Of a DNA stretch of 64,000 nt, positions 1 to 11,740 are shown piece after piece. Positions within the stretch are counted from its first letter, which is position 1. Each line of letters starts with the position of its first letter. Origin of the DNA: Artemisia argyi (lineage: Eukaryota; Streptophyta; Magnoliopsida; Asterales; Asteraceae); NCBI GenBank assembly GCA_030686995.1, contig CM060696.1, positions 12,561,987 to 12,625,986 of the forward strand, given 5' to 3'. Below the pieces are notes generated by a model, which worked only from the letters and a program-made list of their open reading frames with translations, was not told the origin of the DNA and ran no database searches. The position numbers were made by a program, and so were the translations under genes.

Positions 1-231
1 TAAAAGTGATCATTTGATTATTACCATACCTACTACTTGGCCTTTGTGATTAGCCAACCAGTTTTACGGTATCTTATTGGCGGGACATGTTTTACGGTAT
101 GTTTGGCCATTATGTTTGGCCTTTGTGATTAGTTAATAAAGAAGGATAATAAAGTTTTATCTATATCATGTTAGAATGATAGAAAATTGAACTTGGTAAT
201 CAAAGTGGTTACTAAAGATGGTGGAACTCAC

Positions 232-356
232 AGGTAATAGCATGAGATTACCAATGGGAATTACTGATGCCATGTCAGTTAAAGTTCTTCGAAGAGCTTG
301 CTTTTCTTTATCTGTCAATTCATCCCCTATCGCGGCCCTTCTAAGCATTCCAGTAG
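232..356 (-). pseudogene. LETM1-like protein, single exon fragment
   Basis: The minus strand reads LRRAAIGDELTDKEKQALRR followed by TLTDMASVIPIGNLMLLP. This closely resembles the conserved core of plant LETM1-like proteins, which are inner-membrane ion-homeostasis proteins (family knowledge from memory). The reading ends exactly at a consensus donor (GTGAGT, plus-strand complement at 226-231), and an AG acceptor lies near 356, so this is one clean exon. I found no other LETM1 exon in the following kilobases on either side, so it is a captured or orphan fragment unless the remaining exons lie left of position 1. One exon cannot be functional alone. The match is by eye. Confidence 0.7.
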
Positions 357-2333
357 CTAGCTACTCACATCTATGGCTATGAGTTTAGTGCCCTGCAAGG
401 AGGCAAGACATACTGTTTACAGACACTATAACATCAGTCAACAGTTTTTTTTAGAGAACAGGGAGGGTGCAGAAAGGAAAAAAAATGAAAAAAGAATTGC
501 AATCAAATTTATATAATATATACTATAGTTTATAGTATAGAAAAATCAAATTTTATAAAAGTAGTCGCTAGTATGCCAGAACATACACTGAACCAGGCAA
601 CTAAGGTTCCACGTGTTTCACAATTTATGTTTGTTTTCCATGTGATCGTTTATATTTGTTGACAAATAAATAGGACCCATAACCACATTTTCATCTCTAC
701 TCGTGTAATTAGCTACTTATATGATAATGTAACTTATAAAAAGGTAAATACATAAAATAGTTGGCACCGAAGTTTAAGATAATACTTGAAGTTAAAAGGA
801 GTATAGCGCCTGATATAAGTTAGTTTCTTGCTCCTTAAAGATTGTTCCTTAATTGTCCTTTTGTCAATATTAAAATTAGACATACATAGAGTAAATCAAA
901 ATTTCTAAGATCACGATCTACTTTCTTAACATAAATCCATGTGTAAATTAGACTTGCTACTAAGCACTACTGCATTAACATATGGAATAGCATAAGCTTA
1001 ATGATAAAAATATGTTAGCTATGAAACAATATACTGTGACATGTTGTCAGTTGTCCACTCATATGCGTTTGCTTTCTGTAATACTCACATTTACATAAAG
1101 GATGTACAAATATAATATAGACTATATGTTGGAAAGGATACAAAACTCTACCTAATTGATATCATAGTGGGTCACAATTGATTTAGGAGGAGATTAAACA
1201 TGGCACTTATTATTTTAAGAGGATATAAGCTTTCTAAGTTCATATGACCAAGTAGTAATAATACTCGTTTTCTAACCGTTTATTTGACCTGTAAATAATC
1301 TTTCATAAATTATAAAAAGATTATGACAGTAAACACCTATTCAAAGACCATAGCAATTACACAATCTAAATAACTGAGGTACAATTCCGTAAAAGATATC
1401 AAAGAAATCCCTGTTTAACTTCAGCATCTATATGTATCGCAAAAAACTATTTTTTTCCCATTGTGGACTTTTTGTGTTTTTTATTATAACTTTTCCTTCT
1501 AAAAAGTTTCAGAAAATAACAGTTCGTTCTTCTTTGGACAATATAAGTGTTTTGGGTCAACCCGACCTGATCCAATTCGATCAGTATTAAAAGCCGCCCG
1601 TTTTTAACCAATTATGCAACTTGTGCATTATGTCTCCTTTCTATTCAACTATCGTTATCGTAGAGTTTACGGATATACCAAACAAATAATAAGCTCTAAG
1701 CAGTAAGTAGAGAAAGCTAGATACACAAATTATTGATAGCTTCAGGTCAAAGGTGAATCCAATATACCATATTCATAACTAATGAATTCGTGAATAATTT
1801 TGACTTCATCTTTAATTTGTATATGTAAATAGTGTTCTTTAACTCAAATTTAGACATGCTATAGAATAGTATATCATCATTATCTCTTAATCACTTTAAC
1901 CCAAAAAATTAATAAAATAATATAATTAGACTTCAAAATGACCTTCCTGATTGCTTCTACCCTTTACCTATTTAGCACCAAATCGCTTACTTAGTCTATA
2001 CTCTATAGTATATAAATAAGCGCAATTTCACATTACACTAAGGTTCCACTACACCAGTTTAAAAAAACAATTTCAATTAGAATCTTGATAGAAACCAAGG
2101 GGTGGGATGCAACTTAAGCCATAGAATCAGAATAACTGGTGATAGTAAAGCTATGACTATTTAGCTAGCCTAGTGAATGTCGATACATATGAGATATTTT
2201 CTAGTAAATTTTCTAAGCTGCTTTACACATGTATCTTGGAAACAACGTTTAAGCTTGTGGCTGTCTAGGAGATTTATTTATCTATAACATACATGAACAA
2301 TAGCCAAAATTTCAAACACGTCATATATTGTAC
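357..2333. other. AT-rich stretch, no gene seen
   Basis: No convincing coding exon, RNA gene or terminal repeat was found on either strand. It separates the LETM1-like exon from the ferrochelatase exons and may be intronic or captured intergenic DNA. Confidence 0.5.
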
Positions 2334-2741
2334 CTGCTCATCTATTGTCTTTCGCAGAGGTGAACCACCTCCAATGGTAGCATACCCTTCTTTGCTTTTG
2401 GGTGCCCTGAGTGTCGAAATGAGTTTTTCTAAGCATCGTTGAAGGAACCGAAATAGCCTTGGGAGGTGAATGATTTCCTGCAGCAATAATACATTATCAT
2501 CGTAAGTACAAAACATAGAAACTTCACATTACAGACATGAAATTACTTGTAATAAAAAACATACTGGAAGAGCAAATAGATTATACAAAAAGGGCTGAAC
2601 ATCATTAAGCGTATCCAGGCCTCCAAGATTCAGAAGAAGTACTCCAACTTTCTCATCCTCAATGTGTGCATGAGATTCAATGCCACTTATAGGATGTGTC
2701 CACACCCCTTCAGAACAAAGCGTTTTTCCAGCTAAAGTAAT
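2334..2741 (-). pseudogene. Chloroplast-type ferrochelatase fragment (two exons)
   Basis: Ferrochelatase inserts iron into protoporphyrin IX in the last step of heme synthesis, in plastids. Two minus-strand exons are visible. Exon 2741-2565 (59 codons) contains GVLLLNLGG and [13 protein letters not shown]. Exon 2477-2334 (48 codons) contains [13 protein letters not shown] and [20 protein letters not shown]. The intron between them has a GTATGT donor and a CAG acceptor, and both exons are phase 0, so the splice structure is intact. The next exon of the family (YVGMRYWHPF region) is absent from the sequence downstream, so the gene is truncated to its N-terminal catalytic-domain start. Substitutions such as ALPE at the usual ADPD position point to a drifting copy. 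Further 5' exons were not found. Confidence 0.85.
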
Positions 2742-4089
2742 CTGAAGAAGTCAACATGTGGGATAGACGTAACTGAACCAAAAAAGTATTCAAGCATTTG
2801 ATGGTTCAAACCTCCAAGAAACATGAACGGGGATTATGAAAATGATTAAAAGATTTTTGAACACCAATCACCACGTCATTGAAGAATCACAAACCTTGAA
2901 TACGTAAACGATGCTGAACATTACTTTCAGAAGCCCTTATACCAAGATCAAAAGATTATCCTATCTTCCCCAATTTTGCCCGCATTGTATGAACTATATG
3001 TATGTGACTTGCTGTAGCTATTTTGTATGTGCTTGTTAATACCTATTACGAAAACAAATTGTTAAGGATCAGTATAAGCAAAACCACTAATTGCATATTG
3101 TATTCAACATACTGATAACGTACTCGATACTTAAATATCAACTGTCCAGAATGCTCACATATAATCATCTGTTATAACATGGAAAATAAGAAAGTAAGGA
3201 TTTGCCTGTCATTTGACTAAAACAACATGAGTATGGCTAGACATTGTTGCTTTCTTCGTGCCAATGTTTAAACGGAGTGGTCAACATGAGAACTTTGAAT
3301 TGCATAAGAAGTTACCAGTTTTAGTGCTAAATATATCGCTCGTAACCATCTTTTTTACCAGTAAAAAATTCCATTACTTCATAGTTTTTCTGTTGAACGA
3401 TTCTATCAAAACACTATATTATCATAAATCACATTGCTACACGTTGTGAAACATAAATCCCATTGTTGCCATTTATTTTTATATTCGTAAGTTGGTACAT
3501 AATTATTTGAATTCGAAACCATAAACACCATTTCAAAAAAGAAATTCATTTAGGACTTTTATCAAACACTTGGCATGCAAAAAAAAAATCAATAATCAAA
3601 ATCAATAAAAAGCATTGAAACTAATTTATTAATTAATCATACCTAAAAAAAAGATCGACGAACATAATTCGACTCAATCAAAACCATAATGAGACGCCTC
3701 TTTTAAGAATTTTTTATTTGATTTTGTTGATAGCGGTGCTAAGCTGAAACCTTCGATCAAAGCATGTGAGATTTATGATGTGGGTTTACAGGATTTCAAG
3801 TCTGAAATATGAAATAGTTATGAATTTTGAATTATGAAGGGAAATTTGTTTGATTTGTGCGATTGTTTAGGGTTTGATTATGTTTTGTTTGGAAATGTGA
3901 TCGGGGATGGGGACGGATTGCTTCATCAATTGCCTCCCTAATTTATCTCCCTTTTTTTCTCCCAACTTTGATTTAAACGATTTTATAAAACTTTCTATTT
4001 TTGTGGTTAATGACACGTGTAGTTTTAATAGAGTTTTGAGGGATTTCTTTTGATTTTTGCCTTCTAAAATAAGAAATCAAACTTGTGCT
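2742..4089. other. AT-rich stretch, no gene recognised
   Basis: This lies upstream of the ferrochelatase fragment on the minus strand, where transit-peptide exons would be expected. I could not identify any. A short open frame at 3258-3449 has no recognisable content. Confidence 0.5.
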
Positions 4090-4780
4090 TTATATAGGTT
4101 AGGATATGAAAATGTCTGAAAATGGCAAAAAAAACATTTAAAAATGGACGAAAACGAATGAAAATGTATGAAAACGGAAGAAAACGTATGAAAGTGTAAA
4201 AACATGTATGAAAAGGACAAAAACGTTTGAGAACTGGACGAAAACGAAAGAAAATGGATGAAAACGGACGAAAACTTATGAAACTGAATGAAAATATAAG
4301 AAAATGAACGAAAACGTAAGAAAACGAACGAATATGTATGAAAACAGACGAAAACCTATGAAAGTGTAAAAACACGTCTGAAAACGGACGAAGACGTATG
4401 AAAAATGGACGAAAACAAAAGAAAACAGACGAAAACTTATTAAAACGAATGAAAACGTTTGAAACCGGACGAAAACATATGAAAATGAACAAAAATGTCA
4501 GAAAACAGATGAAAACGTATGAAAACAGACGTTAATGGGCGAAAACGGACGAAAAACGTATGAAAACGGACGAAAATATATGAAAGCGAAAAAACGTGTA
4601 TTAGGGAAGAAAAAAAACATTTATTAGGAAAAAAACGTGATTTTGAACCAAAAAAAAAAAGCATGAAAAAAGAAAGACACCAAAAATATAATAAAGAAAG
4701 AAAGAAAAAAATGAATAATAAAAAAGACAAAAAGACAAAGAAAACGGGAAAAAAAAACATGGACTTAGGTTTTCATATTT
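4090..4780. repeat. Degenerate 10-bp tandem array (GAAAACGNAT type)
   Basis: About 690 bp of imperfect decamers such as GAAAACGGAC, GAAAACGTAT and GAAAATGGAT run without interruption. Open frames across it encode only the period (phenylalanine-rich FIRFRPF-like strings) and are not genes. The same decamer family forms both arms of the Mutator-like element at 22820-26806, and the orientation here equals that element's right arm. Confidence 0.85.
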
Positions 4781-4897
4781 AATGTTAGGTTAATCCCCAC
4801 CATTAGATCAAACTAGATGGATGGTGGAGATTTGTCCCTTGGTATGCATAAAAAATAGGGTATGCAAAATAAAGTGACTCTAGTTTCTTCTCATTTC
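4781..4897. other. Flank between decamer array and copia LTR
   Basis: Non-coding. The last five bases (ATTTC, 4893-4897) would be the left TSD of the copia element that begins at 4898. The partner copy is not seen because the right side of that element is truncated. Confidence 0.4.
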
Positions 4898-5205
4898 TGT
4901 GGAAAACTAGAAGGGGGGGTTGAATAGTTTTACGTCTTTTTAATTTATTATGAAAACTTAGTTTAGTTTTAAAGTCTTTTTTGCTTTTAAAAACTTTGAT
5001 TCTATCTTATGTGAACTCAAATCTTGAACAATATGAACAACTATATCTAAGTATGAACAATAATAATAATGTAAGCTAAGTATGTGAAATCAACACATGC
5101 ATAATATAAACAATTATAGCTATATACGAGAGACAAGTAAGTAAACGTTTATTTTATAATCCTTAGTTATATTTTGTATGAAGACTATACTTGATCGAAA
5201 TGATC

Positions 5206-5208
<3 letters not shown>

Positions 5209-5281
<73 letters not shown>
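5209..5281. repeat. (TA)n microsatellite in LTR 1
   Basis: 73 bp of uninterrupted TA. The sister LTR has only about 17 bp at 12052-12068, so the expansion postdates insertion. Confidence 0.95.
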
Positions 5282-5284
<3 letters not shown>

Positions 5285-6076
5285 ACCTTTTTAGTTTGAT
5301 TGTAAAAACTTTGTTTTGTGAATGAAACTTTTGTTTGATCTTTAAGTAAAATCAATACTAGCACTATATGAGCAACTACATATATAAACGTCTACGTCTA
5401 CAAAAGTAATAACGATATAAACAAGATAATAAGTAAGATATGGAAAGATCTAACCGCGAGACAAAGGATTTATAGTGGTTCGGCTACAAGGACACATTCC
5501 TTGCCCTACTCCACTCCTCGAGTCACCTACTCGAGAGTTTTCTTCACTATGTCAACAAGCTCCCTTATGGCGGAGAAGACCTTACACACCAATATACACA
5601 CCACAACTTCGTCACAACTTATTCACACCTTCTACACACCTTCTTCACACCTAGTCACTACTTAATCACAACACTACTTCTTCACACCTATCTAGCTTCA
5701 CAACTATCTACTTCACAACAATCTTCTTCACAACTATCTACTTCCTAGCTCTTCTTCTTCACAACAAACTACTTATATCTCACTACTTCTATTCACAACT
5801 TCTACTCCTAGATCTATCTAGTTACAATACTATCACACCTTTACAATGAATGTACACAACAACTAAACTATATACACAAATCTACAATACTTCAAAACTT
5901 GATGTTGAAGGAGTATTCTTCTCTTGCACTTTGAGAGATGAGAGGTGAGGGAATGAATCACTTGAAACAAGGATTAACAATTATATGATCAAAGGGTTTT
6001 TAGGAGGATGTTTAGAGAGATTTGGATCTGAAAATTTTCGTGCAAGAGGTAGGGAAAAATTCTAGATTTAAGGTGG

Positions 6077-6085
6077 TATTTATAG
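6077..6085 (-). promoter_or_regulatory. TATA box of copia LTR 1
   Basis: CTATAAATA on the minus strand is a good plant TATA match inside the LTR, with the GC-rich palindromic block 30-110 bp upstream. The same site in LTR 2 is at 12864-12872. In the related LTR at 61878 the corresponding site is the weaker TTTAAATAC. Confidence 0.6.
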
Positions 6086-6111
6086 GGAAAAATTTCTAAC
6101 ATAATCTGACA

Positions 6112-6197
6112 GGGGAGCGTGGCTGGTCCCCTTAATTGTGTGCCGGTCCCCTTAAAATTAAGGGGACCGCCCTTATAATTAAGGGGGTCACCCAGAC
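6112..6197. promoter_or_regulatory. GC-rich palindromic block upstream of TATA (LTR 1)
   Basis: A cluster of GGTCCCCTTAA / TTAAGGGGACC words includes a near-perfect 24-bp palindrome at 6145-6168 (11-bp arms, 2-bp centre). It stands out against the AT-rich LTR. Equivalent blocks lie at 12899-12985, 62262-62346 and, inside the internal region, at 9101-9178 and 20312-20398. Position in U3 suggests a regulatory or structural role, which is an inference. Confidence 0.55.
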
Positions 6198-6582
6198 GAA
6201 AACTGCAGTTTTCTTGTCTTTTTCTGGGGAAAGTTTATATGGCGAAAAACTAACTAATTTTGGTTAAAATTTTGAATTCATATATTTATTATGAATAAAA
6301 CATTTTCCTTTATTACCAAAAATGTTTTTCAAAAATATATAATAAGTTTATTTAATTATATAAACTTTGTATTATTTAAATAAACATCCCTTTGATCATA
6401 AAATATATTAGTCACTTGTTTATTCATACCTTAAGTGATTATGTTGGATGAGATGATATAAACTTGCTTAAAACTTGTTTACGTATTAACTTTGCGTTTA
6501 ATGTTTTTATATTTTGTGATCGTCAAAACTTAGGGATATCGAAAAATATTAATAACGTTTTTATACATTATTTATATCAACA

Positions 6583-6597
6583 ATCTCCCCCTTTTTG
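6583..6597 (-). other. Polypurine tract of the copia element
   Basis: The minus strand reads CAAAAAGGGGGAGAT immediately before the LTR start (TGTTGATA). This is the usual plus-strand priming site of plant Ty1/copia elements. The second copy of the element has it at 13370-13384. Confidence 0.8.
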
Positions 6598-9238
6598 ATG
6601 ATTACAAAATCTAAACTCATTAAACTAAAAATTAATATATATGCAAGTTTTTAGTGTGAGTTTATATCACTTCTCCCCCTTTTTGTTAGCATCAAAAAGG
6701 TTATTCCGATGAATGTATAGCTCCCCCTTGAAGTATACTCCCCCTCGTTTTGAGGTCATAAGAGATCGAGATATGGAATGCTTGCAAAAATATTTAGAGC
6801 ACAAGGAACATAGATATATATGCATGCAATAGATATGAAGTAACTAATAAGAATGCATGGTAATAAAACAAAAGAAACATTCATTAGTAATTATGTTGAA
6901 AACATAATATGTAGTACATAAGCATATAGATGTATGCTTTTCTAGCAAATTACACTAGATAATACTAAGTTGCCAAGTTGAGGTCTCTTGTACTTGCTTG
7001 GAACACAAAAGGTTTGAAATGATTTTATTTTTGGAGATGGGAAATATGGTGTTTAGGAAAGGTAGACTTTTGTGGGAATGGTGTTTGTAGAGTTTGGAGA
7101 GTTTGGTGGTGAGTTTGGAGCGGAAGGATTTGCTTGAGGGTTGGTGTTTTATGTTATGGATGATGTTGGAGAAGACCTAGTGAGGAGATACTCAATCCAA
7201 GTGAGGTGTTCATTTATGGCCATGTTTTGTTTTTGGACAAAAATGCAACAAGAACAATTGTTGACATGATTCTCAAGACGGATCAAGTTGGGTGGTGATG
7301 AGTTGGTGGATGAAGGTTGTTGATCCAAATTGCTTTAAGCAAGATGTAAAGCAAGAAGAGCACTAAGCTCATATGCTTCTTTAAGTTCTTCAACTAACTT
7401 TTTATGTTCGGAAGATGGTGATGATGGTGGAGTTGGATATTGATTATTGATTGTGGATTGAACATGGAACATGGAACATAGGTTTCATGTATGGATGAGT
7501 TTTGATGGTTGTTGTTTAAAGATTGAGTATGTTCCTCAAGAGGGTCATTTGGAAGAAATGAATTGGGTGAATGTGGAATTTCATTAGTGAGGGTGATTGT
7601 GAGATTGTCTTGTTGAGACACAAGAGAGGTTTCATTTGGGTAATCATGAATGGATGAGGATGAATGTATAGAAGAATCGGATGTTTCATGAGTGGATTTG
7701 TAGTTTGACCAAAATGTGAAGTGTTGGGAGTGAGATTGTGATTGTTGTTTGGAGATGGAGTATGCTCTTTATATGAATTTTATGGGTGAGATGAAAGTGT
7801 ATTTTTTGGAGTAAGGATGGAAACGAATGTGGATAGAGTAATTGTGTGAGGATGTGTGATGCAAATTGCGTTGTGCAAGGTGCATAGTATTGAGATCACG
7901 AAGATCACGGAGTTAGTCAAGTACTTCACGAAACTTCAAGGTTTACAAGGAAGATGATGATGAAGGAATTTTGTAATGTTGGTGGAAAAGAGAGTGAGGT
8001 GTAATATTGATTATTGTTTGGATGTTGAAATTTTTCAATGAAAGGATTGTTTGGAGGAGATAGATGAGATGTAGGTATGTAGTTGGGAGCATAGGTAGAT
8101 GCTTGACCATTATGAGGATTGAGAGAGGGTTCTTTTGAGTGATCTTGAGGTTTGTGTATCATGAAGTATGGTTTGGCCTTCATGGGTTAAGTTGTAGTGA
8201 TGATGACACACTTTGTAGAGTGTAGGGAATGGTTCCATGGTTAAATATTTTTGTGAGGATAACTAGATGGAGTTATTGGTGAGGATGGGAGATGAGTATC
8301 AAGTGATGTGATTGATGAGAGTGAAATAGCGATGTTCACGGAAGGGATGCCTTGGTTTTTCATATCACTTTGGTGGTTTGAGTGTGTAAAGGTTATGAGG
8401 TTTGAGTGTAAGGTAGAAGGGTATGGGTGAGTAAAGGTTATGAGATTTAAGTGTGTAAAGATTATGAGGTTTGGTTTTGGGCAAGTCCAACTCTTTAGGC
8501 AGCTATGCATGTATTATCTTAATGGAATATGCATGAAAAGTATATAGACAAATAAACATGTAATATAATTACAACTACGCATGCATGCAAACTTAATAAA
8601 GTAATAAATCAAGCAATTAAGGCATTCTTCCTAACATGACTAACTTAGTGCAAGGGCAAAAGCAACTAATGAGTGAGACACTAGTGATGGAACAAATGTG
8701 ATAGTGTAATTCTTGATTTTGTTCTAGTGTATGCCTATATGAAACAAATACGGAGTTAAGATCGTTTCGACTCCTAAACAAATTTTCCTAAGAAACGATC
8801 CTTGATCTCCTTGATTTAGCTTTGCTCACTTCTAAGTGTCATGTATATGTATATATTGGATTATATATATAGACAACGAGAGTGAGACTATTGTGCATGG
8901 TTTGATAGAAAAACGTTTTTATCATTATTCAACAATGAGTTTTCCTAATCGTGAGAATGATTTCAAAATGAATTGAGGTTTTCTTTTGAGAGTATATATG
9001 AAAAAACAAAATATCTCAATTCCTGATTTTTGTGCAAAACAGAATCCTAGACTCAGATTTGAGAAGAAAGAAAAGAAAACTAAATATTTTTATGCTCAGA
9101 TGGCCGGCCCCCTTAAAGTGAGGCCGGCCCCTTAATTTTAAGGGGGCCACCCTTATAGATTTAAGGGGTCCGCCCATCTGACAGAAAATAAATTTTCAGA
9201 ACTTTGATTTTTCAGAAGATTTTAAGTATTCCAATAAT
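6598..9238 (-). other. Copia 3' internal region after pol (low-complexity ORFs)
   Basis: About 2.6 kb lies between the pol remnant and the polypurine tract, the place where SIRE-type copia elements carry an extra or env-like ORF. Short minus-strand frames exist at 8241-8510, 7926-8183 and 7394-7621. They are His/Pro/Asn/Ser-rich and have no motif I recognise. Two of them (8241-8510 and 7926-8183) survive nearly unchanged in the second copy (19452-19721, 19137-19394), which is expected from recent duplication alone. A GC-rich palindromic block sits at 9101-9178. No function is assigned. Confidence 0.5.
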
Positions 9239-9490
9239 TTAATCAATTTGCTCAATCATTCCTAATCCTAAACGCAAATAATTAAATAGTTCATGCTTAA
9301 GGGGTTTGGTAAACATATTGGCAATGTTATCTTCCAAAACTACCTTTTCTACATAACCTATGATCATAAGTGATTGATGAAGTTGTTCTATATGAGTGTT
9401 GAATAGGGTATACCCTAACTTCTATAGCTCCTTTGTTGTCGCACACTTATCTAACTTAATGCCATAGTCTACGAGAGCTTGTTTCATCCA
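9239..9490 (-). pseudogene. Copia RNase H C-terminal remnant
   Basis: The minus strand reads QALVDYGIKLDK, then in a shifted frame CDNKGAI, and finally EDNIANMFTKPL and LFNYLRLGLGMIEQID before a stop at 9239-9241. These match the end of the Ty1/copia RNase H domain (CDN.GAI, HSRTKHI region, EDN.ADI.TKPL). At least one frameshift and a stop interrupt it. It is the only pol piece left between gag and the polypurine tract, so protease, integrase and reverse transcriptase have been deleted from this element. Confidence 0.8.
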
Positions 9491-9879
9491 TAGTTTTCTA
9501 ACACGAGAAATCTAATCTTACTTCTATGTTAATAATTAATCCACTTGACTCATTTCACTTCATCACCATGAGTTTTCTACTAGTGGACATAGAAGATTTC
9601 CATTTTCTATGTTGTTCGACAACGAACAATTTTATTATAATCCTAGGAAGGCCAACTAAGAGGGATTCATAATGCGTGAGTAAGTAAGTATAACTAGCTA
9701 TATAACTAAGCATTAATCTAACTAGTTGTTTATCTAAGCATGCAAATTATAGCGATGAACTTAAAAGAAACGCGTACCTTTTAGTCTTCAATGGAATATC
9801 TTCAAGCACTTCAAATGACCATGTTGACTTATAGAAGTCATTAGTAGATGATATTCCAACTACTTCCAAGATTGATAGC
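9491..9879. other. Non-coding spacer downstream of gag
   Basis: This marks where most of pol has been lost. No recognisable protease, integrase or RT motif remains on either strand. The duplicate copy is at about 20703-21091. Confidence 0.5.
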
Positions 9880-11673
9880 TTAGCCATTTGGTCCCCATTG
9901 TCTCATTGGTCCAAACATATTCAACATTTGGCTAGGATGCATGTATGGTGGTAATATTCCCCAAGGATTGTAACTTGGTTGATAATTCCATATTTGATGA
10001 CTAGTATTGTTGTAGTTTTGTCTATTTTGGTTTCTTCTAGGTTGAGGTGTTTTAGATCGAGTATGAAGATTATTTTGTTTTCTTGGTGGTGGAGTTTTAG
10101 ATCTTAATTTAGATTTAGAGGATCCTACTTCGGTCTTTAAGGATGGTTTATAAAAAGTTTTTACTTTTTCATCATACGCAATGGGTATTTTTCTATCTTT
10201 TGTAAGTATATACTTAGGTTTTGATTCTAATGCTTTTTGTTTACTAGATTCACATTCAAACTTTATACTTTTATTTTCACTAGTTGAAACATTAGTTGAG
10301 CTTAATCCTAGACCGGTTTTATCTCCCGAAGTTTCTTGAACACTTATTATTTTCTTAAGTGGGTTACTACTATTTTTAAACTTGTCAAGTTTGAAAATTT
10401 CATCTTTAAGTTTTTCGTTTTCATTTTTAACCTCTATGCATGTTTTGCATTCTATAAAAACTTCTTTTCCTTTTTCCAAATGTTGTAGTCTAATTTTTAA
10501 ATCGAGTACTTCATTTTCTAATAGATTATTAATATGTTTTAGTGACTTATTTTTAGCTATAACCTTTTGACCTAATTTGCATAACCTATTATATTCACTA
10601 TCTAGGTCTTTTTCGTCTAATGATAAATTTTCGTTACTAAAGTATTCGGTTTCGGAACGTACCTTGCTTGATGTCTTAGCCATAAGACACTTCTCCTCAT
10701 TTGTGATTACTTTCTCATCTTCATCGCTATCACTCCAAACTCCTCCAACAAACGCCTTTTGATTTCGATCTCTTGACATCATTGGACATTTTCTGATGAG
10801 ATGATTTGGATCACCACATTTGAAACAATTCCTTTCATTATATGGTTGCCTAACGTATCTTCCTCGTCTTTTGAAGAATTTCTTGAAGTCTCGTACGGCC
10901 ATAGCATATTCTTCATCATCACTTTTGGAGGTTGAGCATTCTTCATCACTAGAGTCCTTTTTAGCTTTCAACGCAATTGATTTGCTTTGCTCCCTTTTTC
11001 CTTTGACCATCTCAGAGTCTTTCTTTATTATTTCTTCGTATACCTTTAAGTTGCCGATCAATTCGTCAAGTTGTAGAGTTGACAAATTCTTTGATTCTTC
11101 AATAGCCGTGACTTTAGCTCCCCATTTTGGATGAAGAGCCCTAAGAAATTTCCTGACAAAATTCTTACTAGAAAAATTCTCATCAAGTGCTTTTAAACTT
11201 GTGATGATAGTGTTAAACCTAGCAAAAGCATTATCTATTGATTCCTCCTTCGAAATCGTAAATTGTTCATATTGTTGAACAAGAAGATCTATTTTATTAT
11301 CTTTAACTTGACTATTACCTTGGTGAGTGATTAGTAAAGAATCCCAAATTTCTTTTGCGCTTTTGCACATAAAAATTCTTTCATATTCTTTGCGTGGTAA
11401 CGCATTATAAATAACCATTTTAGCCTCATTGTTTTTTGCTAGTTTCCTTTTCAAATCATCATTTTGTTTTTCAAAAGATACAATTTCATCCATTTTAGTT
11501 TCAAAATTATATTGAATAGGAGGAAAATCACCAAAGGTAATGACATGCCAAAGATCAAGATCTTTCGATTTCACATAAGTTTCGAATCTATTTTTCCAAT
11601 ATAAAAATCCATCACTTTCAAATAGTGGTGGTCTTTGCATAGATTGCCCTTCTAAATATTTTTCCGATTCCAT
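9880..11673 (-). CDS. gag: Intact Ty1/copia (SIRE-like) Gag protein, 597 aa
   Basis: This is the nucleocapsid/capsid protein of an LTR retrotransposon, which packages element RNA into virus-like particles in the cytoplasm. From N to C it has a gag domain of the UBN2/DUF4219 type ([18 protein letters not shown] near residues 17-34, KEIWDSLL near 107-114, [10 protein letters not shown] near 175-184), an acidic linker, a CCHC zinc knuckle ([14 protein letters not shown], about 283-296), a long charged coiled-coil-like stretch (about 350-430) and a basic Pro/Arg/Asn-rich tail. The ATG at 11673 is chosen because it starts [10 protein letters not shown], as in the related copy at 63287. An in-frame TTG four codons upstream is less likely. 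The frame is fully open although pol is gone, so this is a gag-only (TR-GAG-type) element. The primer site lies 54 bp upstream of the start. Confidence 0.9.
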   Translation of the reverse strand: MESEKYLEGQSMQRPPLFESDGFLYWKNRFETYVKSKDLDLWHVITFGDFPPIQYNFETKMDEIVSFEKQNDDLKRKLAKNNEAKMVIYNALPRKEYERIFMCKSAKEIWDSLLITHQGNSQVKDNKIDLLVQQYEQFTISKEESIDNAFARFNTIITSLKALDENFSSKNFVRKFLRALHPKWGAKVTAIEESKNLSTLQLDELIGNLKVYEEIIKKDSEMVKGKREQSKSIALKAKKDSSDEECSTSKSDDEEYAMAVRDFKKFFKRRGRYVRQPYNERNCFKCGDPNHLIRKCPMMSRDRNQKAFVGGVWSDSDEDEKVITNEEKCLMAKTSSKVRSETEYFSNENLSLDEKDLDSEYNRLCKLGQKVIAKNKSLKHINNLLENEVLDLKIRLQHLEKGKEVFIECKTCIEVKNENEKLKDEIFKLDKFKNSSNPLKKIISVQETSGDKTGLGLSSTNVSTSENKSIKFECESSKQKALESKPKYILTKDRKIPIAYDEKVKTFYKPSLKTEVGSSKSKLRSKTPPPRKQNNLHTRSKTPQPRRNQNRQNYNNTSHQIWNYQPSYNPWGILPPYMHPSQMLNMFGPMRQWGPNG

Positions 11674-11726
11674 AGATCGATACAAGTTTTAAAATACAGT
11701 ATATTTTAAAAATCTTGTTTAACGTA

Positions 11727-11739
11727 GCTCTGATGCCAA
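11727..11739 (-). other. Primer-binding site of the copia element
   Basis: The minus strand reads TTGGCATCAGAGC two bases after the LTR end. It resembles the initiator Met-tRNA site TGGTATCAGAGC with one mismatch. Confidence 0.8.
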
Positions 11740-11740
11740 T

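Larger units (their letters stand above)
4898..6582 (-). repeat. Copia LTR 1 (3' LTR of the minus-strand element)
   Basis: This 1685-bp LTR is bounded by TG (4898) and CA (6582). It is nearly identical to 11741-13369. The 56-bp length difference equals the difference in TA-tract length (73 versus 17 bp). The polypurine tract abuts at 6583, which fixes the orientation as minus. It contains a TATA box (6077-6085) with a GC-rich palindromic block just upstream of it. Confidence 0.93.

Noticed and set aside
4064..4760. Phe/Arg/Ser-rich open frames in the decamer array (also at 22844-23893 and 25852-26615)
   Set aside because: They translate the 10-bp repeat period in whichever frame lacks stops. 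No start context or non-periodic content.
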